From a virus: 50,899 bases of DNA. Below are positions 17,519-25,463 of the stretch, piece by piece; position 1 is the first letter of the stretch; each line of letters opens with the position of its first letter. The position numbers were made by a program, and so were the translations under genes. The stretch lies in IMG/VR virus record IMGVR_UViG_3300021440_000032, positions 1 through 50,899 of that record; one strand, given 5' to 3'. The notes under the pieces were generated by a model, which searched no databases, was not told the DNA's origin, and saw only the letters and a list, made by a program, of their open reading frames with translations.

Positions 17519-17920
17519 TTAATCCCTTGATGTAGAGATCTTTCCATAATATTCTCGTTGAGCGTCTTCTTTCATAGAACGTTCTAACGCATCAATATTT
17601 TGTCGTTTAACAGTTTGATCTTCATCATACCAATCCTTAGGGATTCGCATAACAACAGCCTTCGTACCATTTCCAACAGAAATCTCAGCGGCAGAACCCG
17701 TAGATGAGGCAGCATCTGCGCGTCGGTCGCCAATCTTGACATCCTTCGCTTCAACTACTTCCCATCCATTTAGTTTGAATGCATCAATACGATCGTCCGT
17801 ATCATTTACAATTCGGTATTCGTAATTAGTATCCTTGTTATGAACCGTAAGACGATTACGGGTATTAACAGGAGTACGCTTTACACGCCCTCTGGGGCTT
17901 TTGACAAGGTTTTCAGCCAT
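17519..17920 (-). CDS. Hypothetical virion-block protein
   Basis: 133 residues. An N-terminal Arg/Lys-rich stretch (KSPRGRVKRTPVNTRNR) leads into YEYRIVNDTDDRIDAFKLNGWEVV, a small fold often found near scaffold genes, and the C-terminus is highly charged (KDWYDEDQTVKRQNIDALE). It overlaps the scaffold stop by one base. Function unknown; an assembly or head-completion role is inferred only from position. Confidence 0.5.
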   Translation of the reverse strand: MAENLVKSPRGRVKRTPVNTRNRLTVHNKDTNYEYRIVNDTDDRIDAFKLNGWEVVEAKDVKIGDRRADAASSTGSAAEISVGNGTKAVVMRIPKDWYDEDQTVKRQNIDALERSMKEDAQREYYGKISTSRD

Positions 17921-18717
17921 TATTCTAATCCCTTCACTTTACGAAGATCTGCGATATACTTATCTTTTGTGATAGCTCCACTACGAACAAGAGTATTCAT
18001 GATATTACGTTCTTGTTCTGTAAGCTCAAAGTCTCCACTAGCCTTAGTTCCAGTACTACGTTTAGCAGTACTCCCTTCTACGGCAGGAGCATTATCTTTA
18101 TTTGCATTCCTGAACTTGGTAGGAAATTCTTTACGAACTTCTTCTTCTACTCGTTTTAGGATTTCCGCTTTTGATACACCTTGGTTATGAAGTTTTAGTC
18201 CAACTTCATCTGCAAATGCAGCCATATGCTTATATGATTCATACCAAGGATTACGGTTTACCCACGAGCGAAATTCAGGATTAACCTGTTCTGGTTCAAT
18301 TGTAACCGGGGCAGTTTGCTTAATTGTACGAGCGGTTTCCTTGACAGTTTCAATCTCATCCGTGAGTTGATCATACTTTTCAAGGTCTCCATCTACAAGA
18401 GCCTTCTTCTTCTCAGCCTTTAGAGTTTCTAGAGCACGAGTGTACTCTGTCTCCTTAACCTTTGAGTAATGCTCTTGCATCGCTTCTAAAGCTTTACGAA
18501 CTGCCTTCAGTTCTTTACTTTGAGATTCAATTCGTTTGATAGGTTCATCTAAAGCTAGAAATACTTCTGCTGACTTCCACCGTTGTGGATCACCAGAGTA
18601 GTCATCTTTAGGAACCCAACCAAGTTCCATAGCACGTTGTTCAACGTCAGTAAATTGCGGCGTATTATCTACTGGAGTAGAGCCAGTGTCTACTGATGCA
18701 TTAGTGTCTTCACTCAT
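17920..18717 (-). CDS. Capsid scaffolding protein
   Basis: 265 residues, acidic, almost entirely helical, with a long coiled coil (about residues 60-135, rich in Glu/Lys) and a basic C-terminal tail (NTLVRSGAITKDKYIADLRKVKG), the layout of podovirus scaffolds that bind capsid through a charged C-terminal helix. The WVPKDDYSGDPQRWKSAEVFL motif (about 34-54) recurs in scaffold proteins between portal and capsid genes. Its ATG overlaps the co-chaperonin stop by 8 bases. Confidence 0.75.
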   Translation of the reverse strand: MSEDTNASVDTGSTPVDNTPQFTDVEQRAMELGWVPKDDYSGDPQRWKSAEVFLALDEPIKRIESQSKELKAVRKALEAMQEHYSKVKETEYTRALETLKAEKKKALVDGDLEKYDQLTDEIETVKETARTIKQTAPVTIEPEQVNPEFRSWVNRNPWYESYKHMAAFADEVGLKLHNQGVSKAEILKRVEEEVRKEFPTKFRNANKDNAPAVEGSTAKRSTGTKASGDFELTEQERNIMNTLVRSGAITKDKYIADLRKVKGLE

Positions 18718-19048
18718 TCGTATTTTCCTTTACTAGTTTACAAATTAGATCTTCATCATTTAGTAGAAGAAAGATCTCTTTTGAGTCTGGGTCTTGAATC
18801 ATTTTCCCACCATGTCGAGCGTATGCTACTAGATCACCAACCTGACACCACGGTTCAGTACCAAAGTCTTTAAAGGCTGTTGGACCAATATCAAGAACAG
18901 TTCCCTTGTCCATAGCGACTTGTTCTTTTCTGATCTCATATTCTAGTAGTTCAATGCCAGCAGCTTTAGCTGACTTGTACAGTTGATCTGTATCCTCTAC
19001 TCGTTGTGGTTTTAATAGGATTCTGTGTCCTAATGGAATTAACTTCAT
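18710..19048 (-). CDS. GroES-like co-chaperonin
   Basis: 112 residues matching the Cpn10 fold end to end: LIPLGHRILLKPQRVEDTDQ (N-terminal strand), a variable stretch at the mobile-loop position (about residues 20-45), KGTVLDIGPTA, QVGDLVAYARHGGKMI and a C-terminal LLLNDEDLICKL. It should cap the host GroEL, as T4 gp31 does for its capsid protein. It lies between the portal-side gene and the scaffold, so capsid or scaffold folding is the likely job. Confidence 0.85.
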   Translation of the reverse strand: MKLIPLGHRILLKPQRVEDTDQLYKSAKAAGIELLEYEIRKEQVAMDKGTVLDIGPTAFKDFGTEPWCQVGDLVAYARHGGKMIQDPDSKEIFLLLNDEDLICKLVKENTNE

Positions 19049-19049
19049 C

Positions 19050-19247
19050 TTAACCCTCCACTTGTTCGGCGTCCATGTCTAGGACATCTTTTAGTGCTTG
19101 GATATAACCTTGTCGGTATTTAATAGTCTCAGCATCAGCAGTATCAAATTCTTCTCGAATCTCCCAGATACGTTGATTTAGAATACTATATACAACTTTA
19201 GTTACCGGGTATTGTTTCCACTCTTGGAATTCTTGCTTGGTGATGAT
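19050..19247 (-). CDS. Small conserved-type phage protein with apparent ATC start (65 aa)
   Basis: An open frame without ATG, GTG or TTG near its beginning encodes (M)ITKQEFQEWKQYPVTKVVYS... and ends DVLDMDAEQVEG. This resembles the small acidic helical protein (typically beginning MITK/MLTK-EEF) found beside portal genes in many podoviruses. A good Shine-Dalgarno (AAGGAG) lies 8 bases before the first ATC codon, making ATC the best start. It overlaps the portal 3' end by 46 bases in another frame and stops 1 base before the GroES-like gene. Function unknown, possibly head assembly. Confidence 0.6.
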   Translation of the reverse strand: MITKQEFQEWKQYPVTKVVYSILNQRIWEIREEFDTADAETIKYRQGYIQALKDVLDMDAEQVEG

Positions 19248-21310
19248 TTTGAAATCTCCTTAGATTGTTTTAACTTTTGTTGATGTAGTTCATGATTTTG
19301 TGCAAGTGATTGATTCAGTTTGGCTTGTTCGGTAACTGAATGTACTTGCTGTTTATGAAGTGCCATCGCTGCTTGGGTTTGAGCAATGTCCTGTTGGTGA
19401 GCCATATCCATTGCATGGTTCTCAGCCGCCATTTGCATTTGCTGTTCTTTACTACGAGAATCCATCTCCATCTTATGTTGTTGTAACTCAGCTTGCATAG
19501 CAATCTTCTGCGATTCAAACTGACTCTTCATCTGCATTTCTTGCAGTTTTGGATCAGGTGGTGGAGGAGGCATTTGTCCAGTTTGTTGTACTTGCTGGTT
19601 AAATAGTTTCTCGTAATTAGGTTGTTCTTGTGCTTGCAGCAGACGAGTAACAACCTCAATAGGATCTAGAATACCTACTGGTAGTAGTTCTAATAGTGCT
19701 TGTGCTTTTTGCATCTTCTCTGAAGAAGATACTGCGTTTGGATCAGCTCCAGGACAAACATCATAATCAGAATCACTGAAATCATCAGGACCAATAGCGG
19801 TATCTAGTACTGAAACATAAGTATTAGGATCTAGATAAGTTTCATTCAATTCAAAGATCTTCTTGAATTCTTTATCTAAACTTCTAAATACTCTCTTATA
19901 TACAGCAGTAAATACTTTCATACCTTGTTCTACCGAAGCCATTGTGGTAGTAGCTGGAGTATTCTGACCAGGCATTTTACCAGTAAAGATCTCAGCTACA
20001 GAAGCTAGTTCCTTACCAGCAGTGATCATTGCCTGCATTAATTTAAATAGAACTTCCGATGGTTCCTTGGTAGGAAGTGGTACGATCTGTTTGCGTAGAT
20101 CATCAGCAGTTGCATTAACTGGTTTCCATTCTCCAGGGGTGAATCGTTGATCACCCATCTTAAGACGCAATCCCTTACCAATAAAACCAGACTGTAAGTT
20201 AGATAATGTACCAGCATCTGTTAATTGGTTGATCAGGGTATTAACTGATTCGTTAATTGGTCCTAAAAGAATGCCAAAACCGAGATCGTAGAAACTGCCA
20301 TCAGGATTAGGAACAAAAGAAAATTTGGTGTAATACTGAACTGGCTTGATTGAAGTGATCTTGCCTTTTTCATTTGTTTTAATACCATCTTGTGTAAACC
20401 TCGCTACGATTCTTAGAACGGTTCCAGATTTACGATCAAACGTAACAATATAAGGCTCAGTATATCCGTCATCATCTAGATCTAAGAACGTATGCTGTTC
20501 AATTAGAGTGTAAGGAATAGCCTCATCTGTTACATTATAATTATCAATTGGAAGAGTAATAAACTGATTTGGAGATGGATCTGGAAGTTCTTCCGTTAGA
20601 AAGATCTTTTGTTTTTGTCTTTCAACCAGGATTCTCTTAGGCATCTCAATAACTTCAGAAACACGTTCAGCTTCTTCAAGAGTACGTGCCCAGTAGTTAA
20701 CTACTAAGTCCTTAGGAGAGATAAGATAAGACTTGATCTTTTCACAAGCATTATCATAATATGTCTTTTTGAATACTGTACCAATGATGGGTAGCATCAT
20801 TAGTAGTTTATCCATGTCTTCTTCCCAATCCTTCATATCATGCATTACTTGCCATGACATAAACTGAGCAATTCTGTCTGCTCGCTCCTGCTTGGTTCCA
20901 TCAGGATCTTGTCCAATGACAATACCCTTTACAACTTTACCATCAGAAGGAACTAGACTAGGGTAAGCTCTGGCAGCAAACTGCATAGCAGCAGTAGATA
21001 GAAGGGGGTATTTGATATTTGATGCTTTATTCCAAGGAAATGACTTAGGTTCACGAGTTTGCATCGCAAGTTTAAGCCAGTCATCAATATTATCTTCCCA
21101 GGTCTTTCTGGAAGCTAGGTCAGCTTCAAATTGGTATCGGCAATTAGCACCAATTTTGTGTCTTTCTTCTTTGGAGAGGGACTCTGCAATGTTTTTCGAT
21201 TGCAGAATCTTGTCAATTTCACGTTCTTGCTGTTCTTGAGCATCAGTATCATTAGTAACCGGTGAATTCTGACCTGCCTGCATCTCCATATTCGGATTCT
21301 CGTAGTTCAT
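19202..21310 (-). CDS. Portal protein
   Basis: 702 residues. It follows the large terminase gene and overlaps it by 59 bases. The N-terminal half has the portal pattern of podoviruses with large portals (WEDNIDDWLKLAMQTR, KASNIKYPLLSTAAMQFAARAYPSL, ILLGPINESVNTLINQL). The C-terminal about 130 residues are extremely Gln/Met/Lys-rich (QMKSQFESQKIAMQAEL), a long coiled coil like the barrel of P22-type portals. It forms the dodecameric DNA gate at the head vertex. Confidence 0.88.
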   Translation of the reverse strand: MNYENPNMEMQAGQNSPVTNDTDAQEQQEREIDKILQSKNIAESLSKEERHKIGANCRYQFEADLASRKTWEDNIDDWLKLAMQTREPKSFPWNKASNIKYPLLSTAAMQFAARAYPSLVPSDGKVVKGIVIGQDPDGTKQERADRIAQFMSWQVMHDMKDWEEDMDKLLMMLPIIGTVFKKTYYDNACEKIKSYLISPKDLVVNYWARTLEEAERVSEVIEMPKRILVERQKQKIFLTEELPDPSPNQFITLPIDNYNVTDEAIPYTLIEQHTFLDLDDDGYTEPYIVTFDRKSGTVLRIVARFTQDGIKTNEKGKITSIKPVQYYTKFSFVPNPDGSFYDLGFGILLGPINESVNTLINQLTDAGTLSNLQSGFIGKGLRLKMGDQRFTPGEWKPVNATADDLRKQIVPLPTKEPSEVLFKLMQAMITAGKELASVAEIFTGKMPGQNTPATTTMASVEQGMKVFTAVYKRVFRSLDKEFKKIFELNETYLDPNTYVSVLDTAIGPDDFSDSDYDVCPGADPNAVSSSEKMQKAQALLELLPVGILDPIEVVTRLLQAQEQPNYEKLFNQQVQQTGQMPPPPPDPKLQEMQMKSQFESQKIAMQAELQQHKMEMDSRSKEQQMQMAAENHAMDMAHQQDIAQTQAAMALHKQQVHSVTEQAKLNQSLAQNHELHQQKLKQSKEISKSSPSKNSKSGNNTR

Positions 21311-22748
21311 TGCGGTATTCTTCTTCCTCTTCTTCTTGTTTGGTTGGTGCTTCCACCATTTTGTCCAAAAGGAGACCTAAGTAAGCAAAAGAGTCCACTT
21401 GGTCATCATGCTTCCCACGAGGAAAAGCGCATAATTCGTCTTCAAATATCGGATACCAATCCTCATCTTTAGCGAATCTTACGGATTTTGCACGCATACG
21501 TGCTTGAATGGATCGAGCCCGACTAATCTTGTCTTTACCACCATGTTTTAGTGAGACAATCGACGGAAAACAATTCTGACGAATCATTTCTTCCCTAAGG
21601 AACGGACCGATAGCTTTAGTAACCTGCATTTCCTCAATACCGATGCATTCAGGACGATACAAACGTTCAAGCCCTAAGATTGTGTCAACAATCTCACGCC
21701 CATCTAGTCGTTCTCGAATAACTTGTTTTATATGCAAGACACGGTTTTCATCTAAACCACCAACAACAAAGGTAGAATAGTCAGCCGTATCTTCTTTGGA
21801 AATAGCTAAGTCAATACCAATATAGTAATGAAGCTTATTTCCCTTATGTTCTTTTTCTATCGCCTGGAAATCTGCTCTCTTAAAGTAAGAAACAGACTCA
21901 TCAATAGGAATATTCAGATATTCTTGTGAGTATGATTCAGGGATACCCTGATCAATATACTCCTGTCGTTTTGTAACAAACCAGTCTTTATCGAATCTGG
22001 ATGCCCATAGAATCTTTCTAAAATCGTCTGTATGAGCACGATACTTAACCGATAACCATGCTGTATTACGACGAGTGGAGTAAGTCTTTAAATCCTCTAC
22101 AACCGTCATCTTATCGTGCATGGCAGGCATAAGCCGCTCTAGCAAACTATCCGCATGAAGAATTGTACCCACGTAGCGGACAATACCATATGCAGATTTA
22201 CAAGGAACCAGAGCCGAGAAAAACCATTTACGAAACTTTTCACGTCTTTCCTTATTTAGAACAATCTCATCGTTCTCCAGGTCGTCACAGACAATCAAGT
22301 CTGGACGTTTATTATTCCATTTAAGTCCACGAACCTTCTGTTCTGAACCCTTGGCTTGAACACGGAACATATGTCCATCTTCACAACCAACAATCAAATC
22401 ATCCTCGGAATCTTTCAGGAATTCTTTAATCTTGAAAAGCATTCTTAGCTTCTCATTATCAAGCAGTTCCTTCTTGATATCTGCAAGGAATTGGACACTC
22501 TGGGCTACCGTGTCTGAGACGATAAGTACATAGGATCGCTCCCGAAATACAAGGTTTGCCAGAGTATACGCAAACGTTAATGAGGTAGATTTTGCATGGC
22601 CTCTGGGCGCACAGAGTGCAACTTGAGGGTGTGGATCACAAAAGTATTTCCACCATTCCTTATGACATTCAGGAGACTCAACTGCTCCATCGAAGTTCTT
22701 TTGGAGTAAAGAACCCACAAAACCTTCGATGATATCCGCTGTTAGCAT
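21252..22748 (-). CDS. terL: Terminase large subunit
   Basis: 498 residues. The ATPase domain shows Walker A APRGHAKST (residues 47-55) and Walker B LIVCDDLE (151-158). The RNase H-like nuclease shows YIGIDLA (Asp313), IGIEEMQ (Glu372/373) and KHDDQVDS (Asp448-452). It packages DNA through the portal encoded next. The Glu-rich C-terminus (EEEEEEYRNELRESE) overlaps the portal start. The downstream co-expression order terS, HNH, terL, portal is complete. Confidence 0.95.
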   Translation of the reverse strand: MLTADIIEGFVGSLLQKNFDGAVESPECHKEWWKYFCDPHPQVALCAPRGHAKSTSLTFAYTLANLVFRERSYVLIVSDTVAQSVQFLADIKKELLDNEKLRMLFKIKEFLKDSEDDLIVGCEDGHMFRVQAKGSEQKVRGLKWNNKRPDLIVCDDLENDEIVLNKERREKFRKWFFSALVPCKSAYGIVRYVGTILHADSLLERLMPAMHDKMTVVEDLKTYSTRRNTAWLSVKYRAHTDDFRKILWASRFDKDWFVTKRQEYIDQGIPESYSQEYLNIPIDESVSYFKRADFQAIEKEHKGNKLHYYIGIDLAISKEDTADYSTFVVGGLDENRVLHIKQVIRERLDGREIVDTILGLERLYRPECIGIEEMQVTKAIGPFLREEMIRQNCFPSIVSLKHGGKDKISRARSIQARMRAKSVRFAKDEDWYPIFEDELCAFPRGKHDDQVDSFAYLGLLLDKMVEAPTKQEEEEEEYRNELRESEYGDAGRSEFTGY

Positions 22749-22760
22749 TTAATCTCCTCT

Positions 22761-22835
22761 TGGAGCGGGATCAGGGAATCGAACCCTGTATAACTAGCTT
22801 GGAAGGATAGGGAGCTACCATTGCTCATATCCCGC
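22761..22835 (-). tRNA. tRNA-Gly (UCC)
   Basis: Cloverleaf on the minus strand: acceptor GCGGGAT with ATCCCGC, D stem GAGC/GCTC, anticodon loop CTTCCAA (anticodon TCC, reads GGA), T arm CAGGG-TTCGATT-CCCTG, discriminator T and an encoded CCA. One anticodon-stem pair is mismatched (T-C). It sits between terL and the small HNH gene in the late operon, an unusual place for a phage tRNA. Confidence 0.9.
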
Positions 22836-22839
22836 TTAT

Positions 22840-23142
22840 TTATTTCTTAGATTCTTTACGAGAGGTCTGACTTTTGACAGTAGAGTTTGAATTACGACTG
22901 AAAGAACGATTGACAGACTTCGGCACAGCCCTGAGATTAGATCGAGAATTAGACCCACCGTTGTTAAGAGGCTTCTTATGATCGACATCCTTACCATCCC
23001 CCTTGTGGACTAAGCCCTCCTTGGATAGTTCTCTCCGAGCTGCATTCCGCTCCGCTCGGTTGTGTTTCTGTTCCGCTGTCCCTTGGTACTTCTGGTATTC
23101 CCGTTTGTAATCCCTCGTACCATCCTTCTTCGTGTAAGGCAT
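22840..23142 (-). CDS. HNH nuclease of the terminase neighbourhood
   Basis: 100 residues, strongly basic. VDHKKPLNNGGSNSRSNL then RAVPKSVNRSF (about residues 53-81) is the HNH core with its His and Asn residues. HNH proteins encoded next to terminase genes are known in several phage groups to help the packaging motor cut DNA. This one starts inside the small terminase gene (151-base overlap, other frame) with a GGAGG site and precedes tRNA-Gly and terL. A packaging role is likelier than homing. Confidence 0.75.
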   Translation of the reverse strand: MPYTKKDGTRDYKREYQKYQGTAEQKHNRAERNAARRELSKEGLVHKGDGKDVDHKKPLNNGGSNSRSNLRAVPKSVNRSFSRNSNSTVKSQTSRKESKK

Positions 23143-23680
23143 TCTCTTGAACCTCCGTCACATCAGTGACATCTATGATTTCTTTTTTCTTGGAACCATT
23201 GAACTTGGCAAATTCAGCAGCCAGTAGTTTCAATGTATCCGCCATTGTCTCTTGTGTTTGTAGCGCAGACTCATCCAACTTTTGCTTATCAAGTTTTTCT
23301 TGACGTTCCAACATATCATTGGTCAGCTTGGATATATCCCTTAGCGCAACTGGTTTACGAATCAATTCACCAGTTTTGTTATTCAAAACAAGATCACCAT
23401 TCTCCAGACGATCTTCGATCAATACCAAAGATTTATCTACGATCTTGGATAATTTATCCTTGGTTTCACTACGTTTTGAATTCTTGATTTCGTACTCATA
23501 CTCTTTCCACCAAGGTTTTGATTTCCAGAATCTGAGTAATTGATAACCTATACCTGTGGCACCAGCCACAATTCTCATATTTCCTGTAGCCAGATATGCT
23601 GTTACAGCAGCAATCTTCTGTTCTTCAGTATATGGATGATTAGGTTCATGCTTTTTAGTAAGGTTAGAAATTTTTAACAT
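22991..23680 (-). CDS. terS: Terminase small subunit
   Basis: 229 residues and the first gene of the late operon. The N-terminal part (HPYTEEQKIAAVTAYLATGN, then RIVAGATGIGYQLLRFWKSK, about residues 16-55) is a helix-turn-helix of the kind terminase small subunits use to recognise DNA, followed by a helical region and an acidic C-terminal end. Position directly before HNH and terL supports the call. Confidence 0.8.
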   Translation of the reverse strand: MLKISNLTKKHEPNHPYTEEQKIAAVTAYLATGNMRIVAGATGIGYQLLRFWKSKPWWKEYEYEIKNSKRSETKDKLSKIVDKSLVLIEDRLENGDLVLNNKTGELIRKPVALRDISKLTNDMLERQEKLDKQKLDESALQTQETMADTLKLLAAEFAKFNGSKKKEIIDVTDVTEVQENALHEEGWYEGLQTGIPEVPRDSGTETQPSGAECSSERTIQGGLSPQGGW

Positions 23681-23693
23681 TTTCTACTCAGAA

Positions 23694-23727
23694 AGATTAA
23701 TATGCATATATTATATCATATTAATCT
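23694..23727. repeat. Perfect 11-bp inverted repeat flanking the late -10 box
   Basis: AGATTAATATG (23694-23704) and CATATTAATCT (23717-23727) are exact reverse complements with a 12-base spacer that contains the minus-strand TATAAT. A second inverted repeat, AATACT/AGTATT (23738-23743 and 23752-23757), lies around the -35 region. This is a likely operator for a regulator of late transcription. Confidence 0.65.
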
Positions 23728-23739
23728 ATTAACTTACAA
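23710..23739 (-). promoter_or_regulatory. Candidate late-operon promoter
   Basis: On the minus strand TTGTAA (23739-23734), an 18-base spacer and TATAAT (23715-23710), about 30 bases upstream of the terS start. The -35 is weak (4 of 6), which together with the surrounding inverted repeats suggests control by a bound protein. Confidence 0.6.
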
Positions 23740-23836
23740 TACTTACGTTACAGTATTTATATAATAATTGTAAATTAAATATAAAAATAGTGCGGCCGAC
23801 TACTCAGGAGGCAGAGTTCGTTAGAACACTCACAGA

Positions 23837-23852
23837 GCAATCGAATGATTGC
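23837..23852. other. Intergenic hairpin GCAATC-GAAT-GATTGC
   Basis: Perfect 6-bp stem with a four-base loop in the divergent intergenic region (23681-24008), which otherwise holds the two divergent promoters, the inverted repeats and the TA repeat and no gene. Its function is unknown. Confidence 0.4.
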
Positions 23853-23892
23853 GATTGCAGCATATTTCTATTTGAGCAGGATGCTCATTCTA

Positions 23893-23945
<53 letters not shown>

Positions 23946-24008
23946 TAATAATATAGTTATTAATATTATTATTTATTTTAATTATTTATTTATTATTAGG
24001 AATTTATT

Positions 24009-24323
24009 ATGTATAAATCACAATGGACTGAATTTGAAGTTCAATCATTAGCTTTTTCTATCCTTAGAAAAAATTTATATCCAGATTATTTAGTTCGTGG
24101 AGAGTATAAATTTCCTGGATGTAGAATTGATATCGCTGTTTTTAAAGCTCATAAAGATCAGGAACCAGAATTAAAATTTGTAGTAGAAATTAAAAAGAAT
24201 CCAAACGGATATACTACTTCTCAAGGAGAAAGATATACTCATCTATTAGGAGTTCCTTGCATATACATTAGAGGAGCAGATGAAGCATATAAAATAATTG
24301 AATCTATTCAAGAGTATCTTTAA
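24009..24323 (+). CDS. Small PD-(D/E)XK-type nuclease domain protein
   Basis: 104 residues. VRGEYKFPGCRIDIAVFKAH followed by LKFVVEIKKNPNG (about residues 28-66) is the D...ExK core of restriction-endonuclease-like folds, here of the kind seen in type I restriction subunit N-termini. It is AT-rich, has its own consensus promoter and AGGAA site, and ends in its own terminator, so it is a stand-alone first-expressed gene. Host DNA degradation or DNA repair are both possible. It is short for an independent restriction enzyme. Confidence 0.65.
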   Translation: MYKSQWTEFEVQSLAFSILRKNLYPDYLVRGEYKFPGCRIDIAVFKAHKDQEPELKFVVEIKKNPNGYTTSQGERYTHLLGVPCIYIRGADEAYKIIESIQEYL

Positions 24324-24329
24324 ATATTA

Positions 24330-24353
24330 GCCTCCTTAGTTGGAGGCTTTTTT
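24330..24353 (+). terminator. Rho-independent terminator
   Basis: GCCTCC, a 6-base loop, GGAGGC and TTTTTT, starting 6 bases after the stop of the nuclease-like gene. It isolates that gene from the structured leader downstream. Confidence 0.92.
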
Positions 24354-24755
24354 ATTTGTAGTGCGAGCTGCGGTAGCACGAGCTGACGTTAGAAATAAGT
24401 TCCTATAGCCCTTGTTTTTAAAAATATATTGTAGCGATACAAGGTGACTTACACAAATAAATAAATCCAAATCTTTTCCCCCACCCCCACCTCTGCATAT
24501 ATACCAATTCAAAATCAGGTATTCTAAATAAGAATAGTTCTCATTTGGAACCTAGGATAGGATGTGTTTTTTGGTTGTTATACGCACACAGAATTAATTC
24601 AACGTCCCCCCATATATACAATCTCATCAATACCCGAGGATCTTTAATACACCCCAATAGCTCTAGAACGCATTTAAACCCCTCCAGAATCGATCTAAAT
24701 AGGTAGGGTGCTACATGGGTATCAACCCACTATTTTTAATCGCTCTAAAGCCCTT

Positions 24756-24769
24756 TTACAGAATTGTAA
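24756..24769. repeat. Dispersed palindrome TTACA-N4-TGTAA, copy 1
   Basis: TTACA-gaat-TGTAA, perfect. It is the first of a family of inverted repeats with 5-7 base arms and a mostly 4-base centre that occur only in the plus arm. The centre is not conserved, which fits either a dimeric DNA-binding protein or a small RNA hairpin. Overlapping TGTAAGTTACA creates a further half site. Confidence 0.7.
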
Positions 24770-24799
24770 GTTACAACCTGTTACACAAATAAGGGTTTA

Positions 24800-24889
24800 C
24801 CCTGATGACACCAGGGAAGAAACCGGGCATGATGGGAACCATACAGAGCTAAGGCCCTGTTACCAGGGAGAAACCCCCCTAAACAGGGG
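24800..24889 (+). other. Three short hairpins in the leader RNA
   Basis: CCCTG-N7-CAGGG (24800-24816), CCCTG-TTAC-CAGGG (24855-24868) and CCCCT-AAAC-AGGGG (24876-24889) lie within 90 bases upstream of the boxA. The first two share the same stem. This suggests a structured untranslated RNA or a small RNA; no coding role is supported. Confidence 0.5.
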
Positions 24890-24929
24890 ATATACATCCT
24901 GGTGATGCTGGTGCATACTAGCGTCAATC

Positions 24930-24969
24930 GTTCTTTAACAGTTTATCAACCTAATGCACTATGTAGTGC
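24930..24969 (+). promoter_or_regulatory. nut-like antitermination site: rRNA-type boxA plus hairpin
   Basis: GTTCTTTAACAGTTTATCA (24930-24948) closely matches the E. coli rRNA operon boxA and its flank (GCTCTTTAACAATTTATCA). Fifteen bases after the boxA core, GCACT-ATGT-AGTGC (24956-24969) forms a boxB-like stem-loop. In rRNA operons and lambdoid phages such elements load NusB/S10 and related factors to make RNA polymerase resist termination. Downstream is the long early operon. Confidence 0.65.
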
Positions 24970-25092
24970 CATCCGTGAGGAGGGTCTAGTGTGTCTATGG
25001 AACATGTGCGACGTCAGGCCGTGCCCTATCGCATGTAGATGTGAAAGCATCCAGAGGCAGACAACACACAATACAACGTAGTAATATAATGG

Positions 25093-25121
25093 TTGACAGA
25101 CTGGAAAAGATAGCCTACACT
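25093..25121 (+). promoter_or_regulatory. Early promoter, upstream member of a tandem pair
   Basis: TTGACA, 17-base spacer, TACACT. It lies 70 bases before a second promoter in the same direction, and both face the early genes from 25517 on. Confidence 0.65.
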
Positions 25122-25162
25122 GTAGGCAATGGTTAGGGGCTGCAAAAGCAGAAACAAACCCC

Positions 25163-25191
25163 TTGACAACAGAGCTAGACTGTGCTCTAAT
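25163..25191 (+). promoter_or_regulatory. Early promoter, downstream member of a tandem pair
   Basis: TTGACA, exact 17-base spacer, TCTAAT (5 of 6). It leaves a leader of about 320 bases before the first small gene at 25517, containing the 25345 hairpins and two palindrome copies. Confidence 0.7.
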
Positions 25192-25344
25192 ACAGTTAAC
25201 GGTTCAATAGAACCTAGCGCCGGGCAATGCTGGAATATCCCCAGGGCGCAATAAAAATACTGATGGTGACGAAACCAGACCATCATACGGGTTTAGTACG
25301 TATCTGCTGACAACAGATATCATCTAATGGGACAACATTACCGG

Positions 25345-25372
25345 GGTTCGCAAGTGAACCACCGTTCGGTGG
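25345..25372 (+). other. Two abutting hairpins sharing two bases
   Basis: GGTTC-N6-GAACC (25345-25360) and CCACC-GTTC-GGTGG (25359-25372) share bases 25359-25360, so both cannot form fully at once. They lie in the early leader and are not followed by a T-run. An attenuator-like switch is possible but unproven. Confidence 0.45.
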
Positions 25373-25404
25373 ATAAGGTGTATCCTTTATTGAGTTAGCA
25401 CCGT

Positions 25405-25418
25405 TTACACTTTTGTAA
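25405..25418. repeat. Dispersed palindrome, perfect copy (GTTTACA-N4-TGTAAAC)
   Basis: Core TTACA-cttt-TGTAA with arms extended to 7 bp by flanking GT and AC. It is in the early leader, about 110 bases before the first small gene. Confidence 0.8.
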
Positions 25419-25448
25419 ACCAGAAAACTAGGATCTAGTTAGTATCGT

Positions 25449-25463
25449 TTACAATGGTTGTAT
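25449..25463. repeat. Dispersed palindrome, one-mismatch copy (N5)
   Basis: TTACA-atggt-TGTAT, 54 bases before the ATG at 25517. It is the second copy within 60 bases in the early leader. Confidence 0.55.

Noticed and set aside
23790-23880. tRNA-like look of the segment with TTCG and paired ends near 23800
   Set aside because: No complete cloverleaf: no proper anticodon arm or T-arm spacing; only simple hairpins.
24708-24905. 65-codon plus-strand frame in the early leader
   Set aside because: Starts at a non-ATG codon without a ribosome site and overlies three hairpins; non-coding RNA or DNA elements explain the region better.
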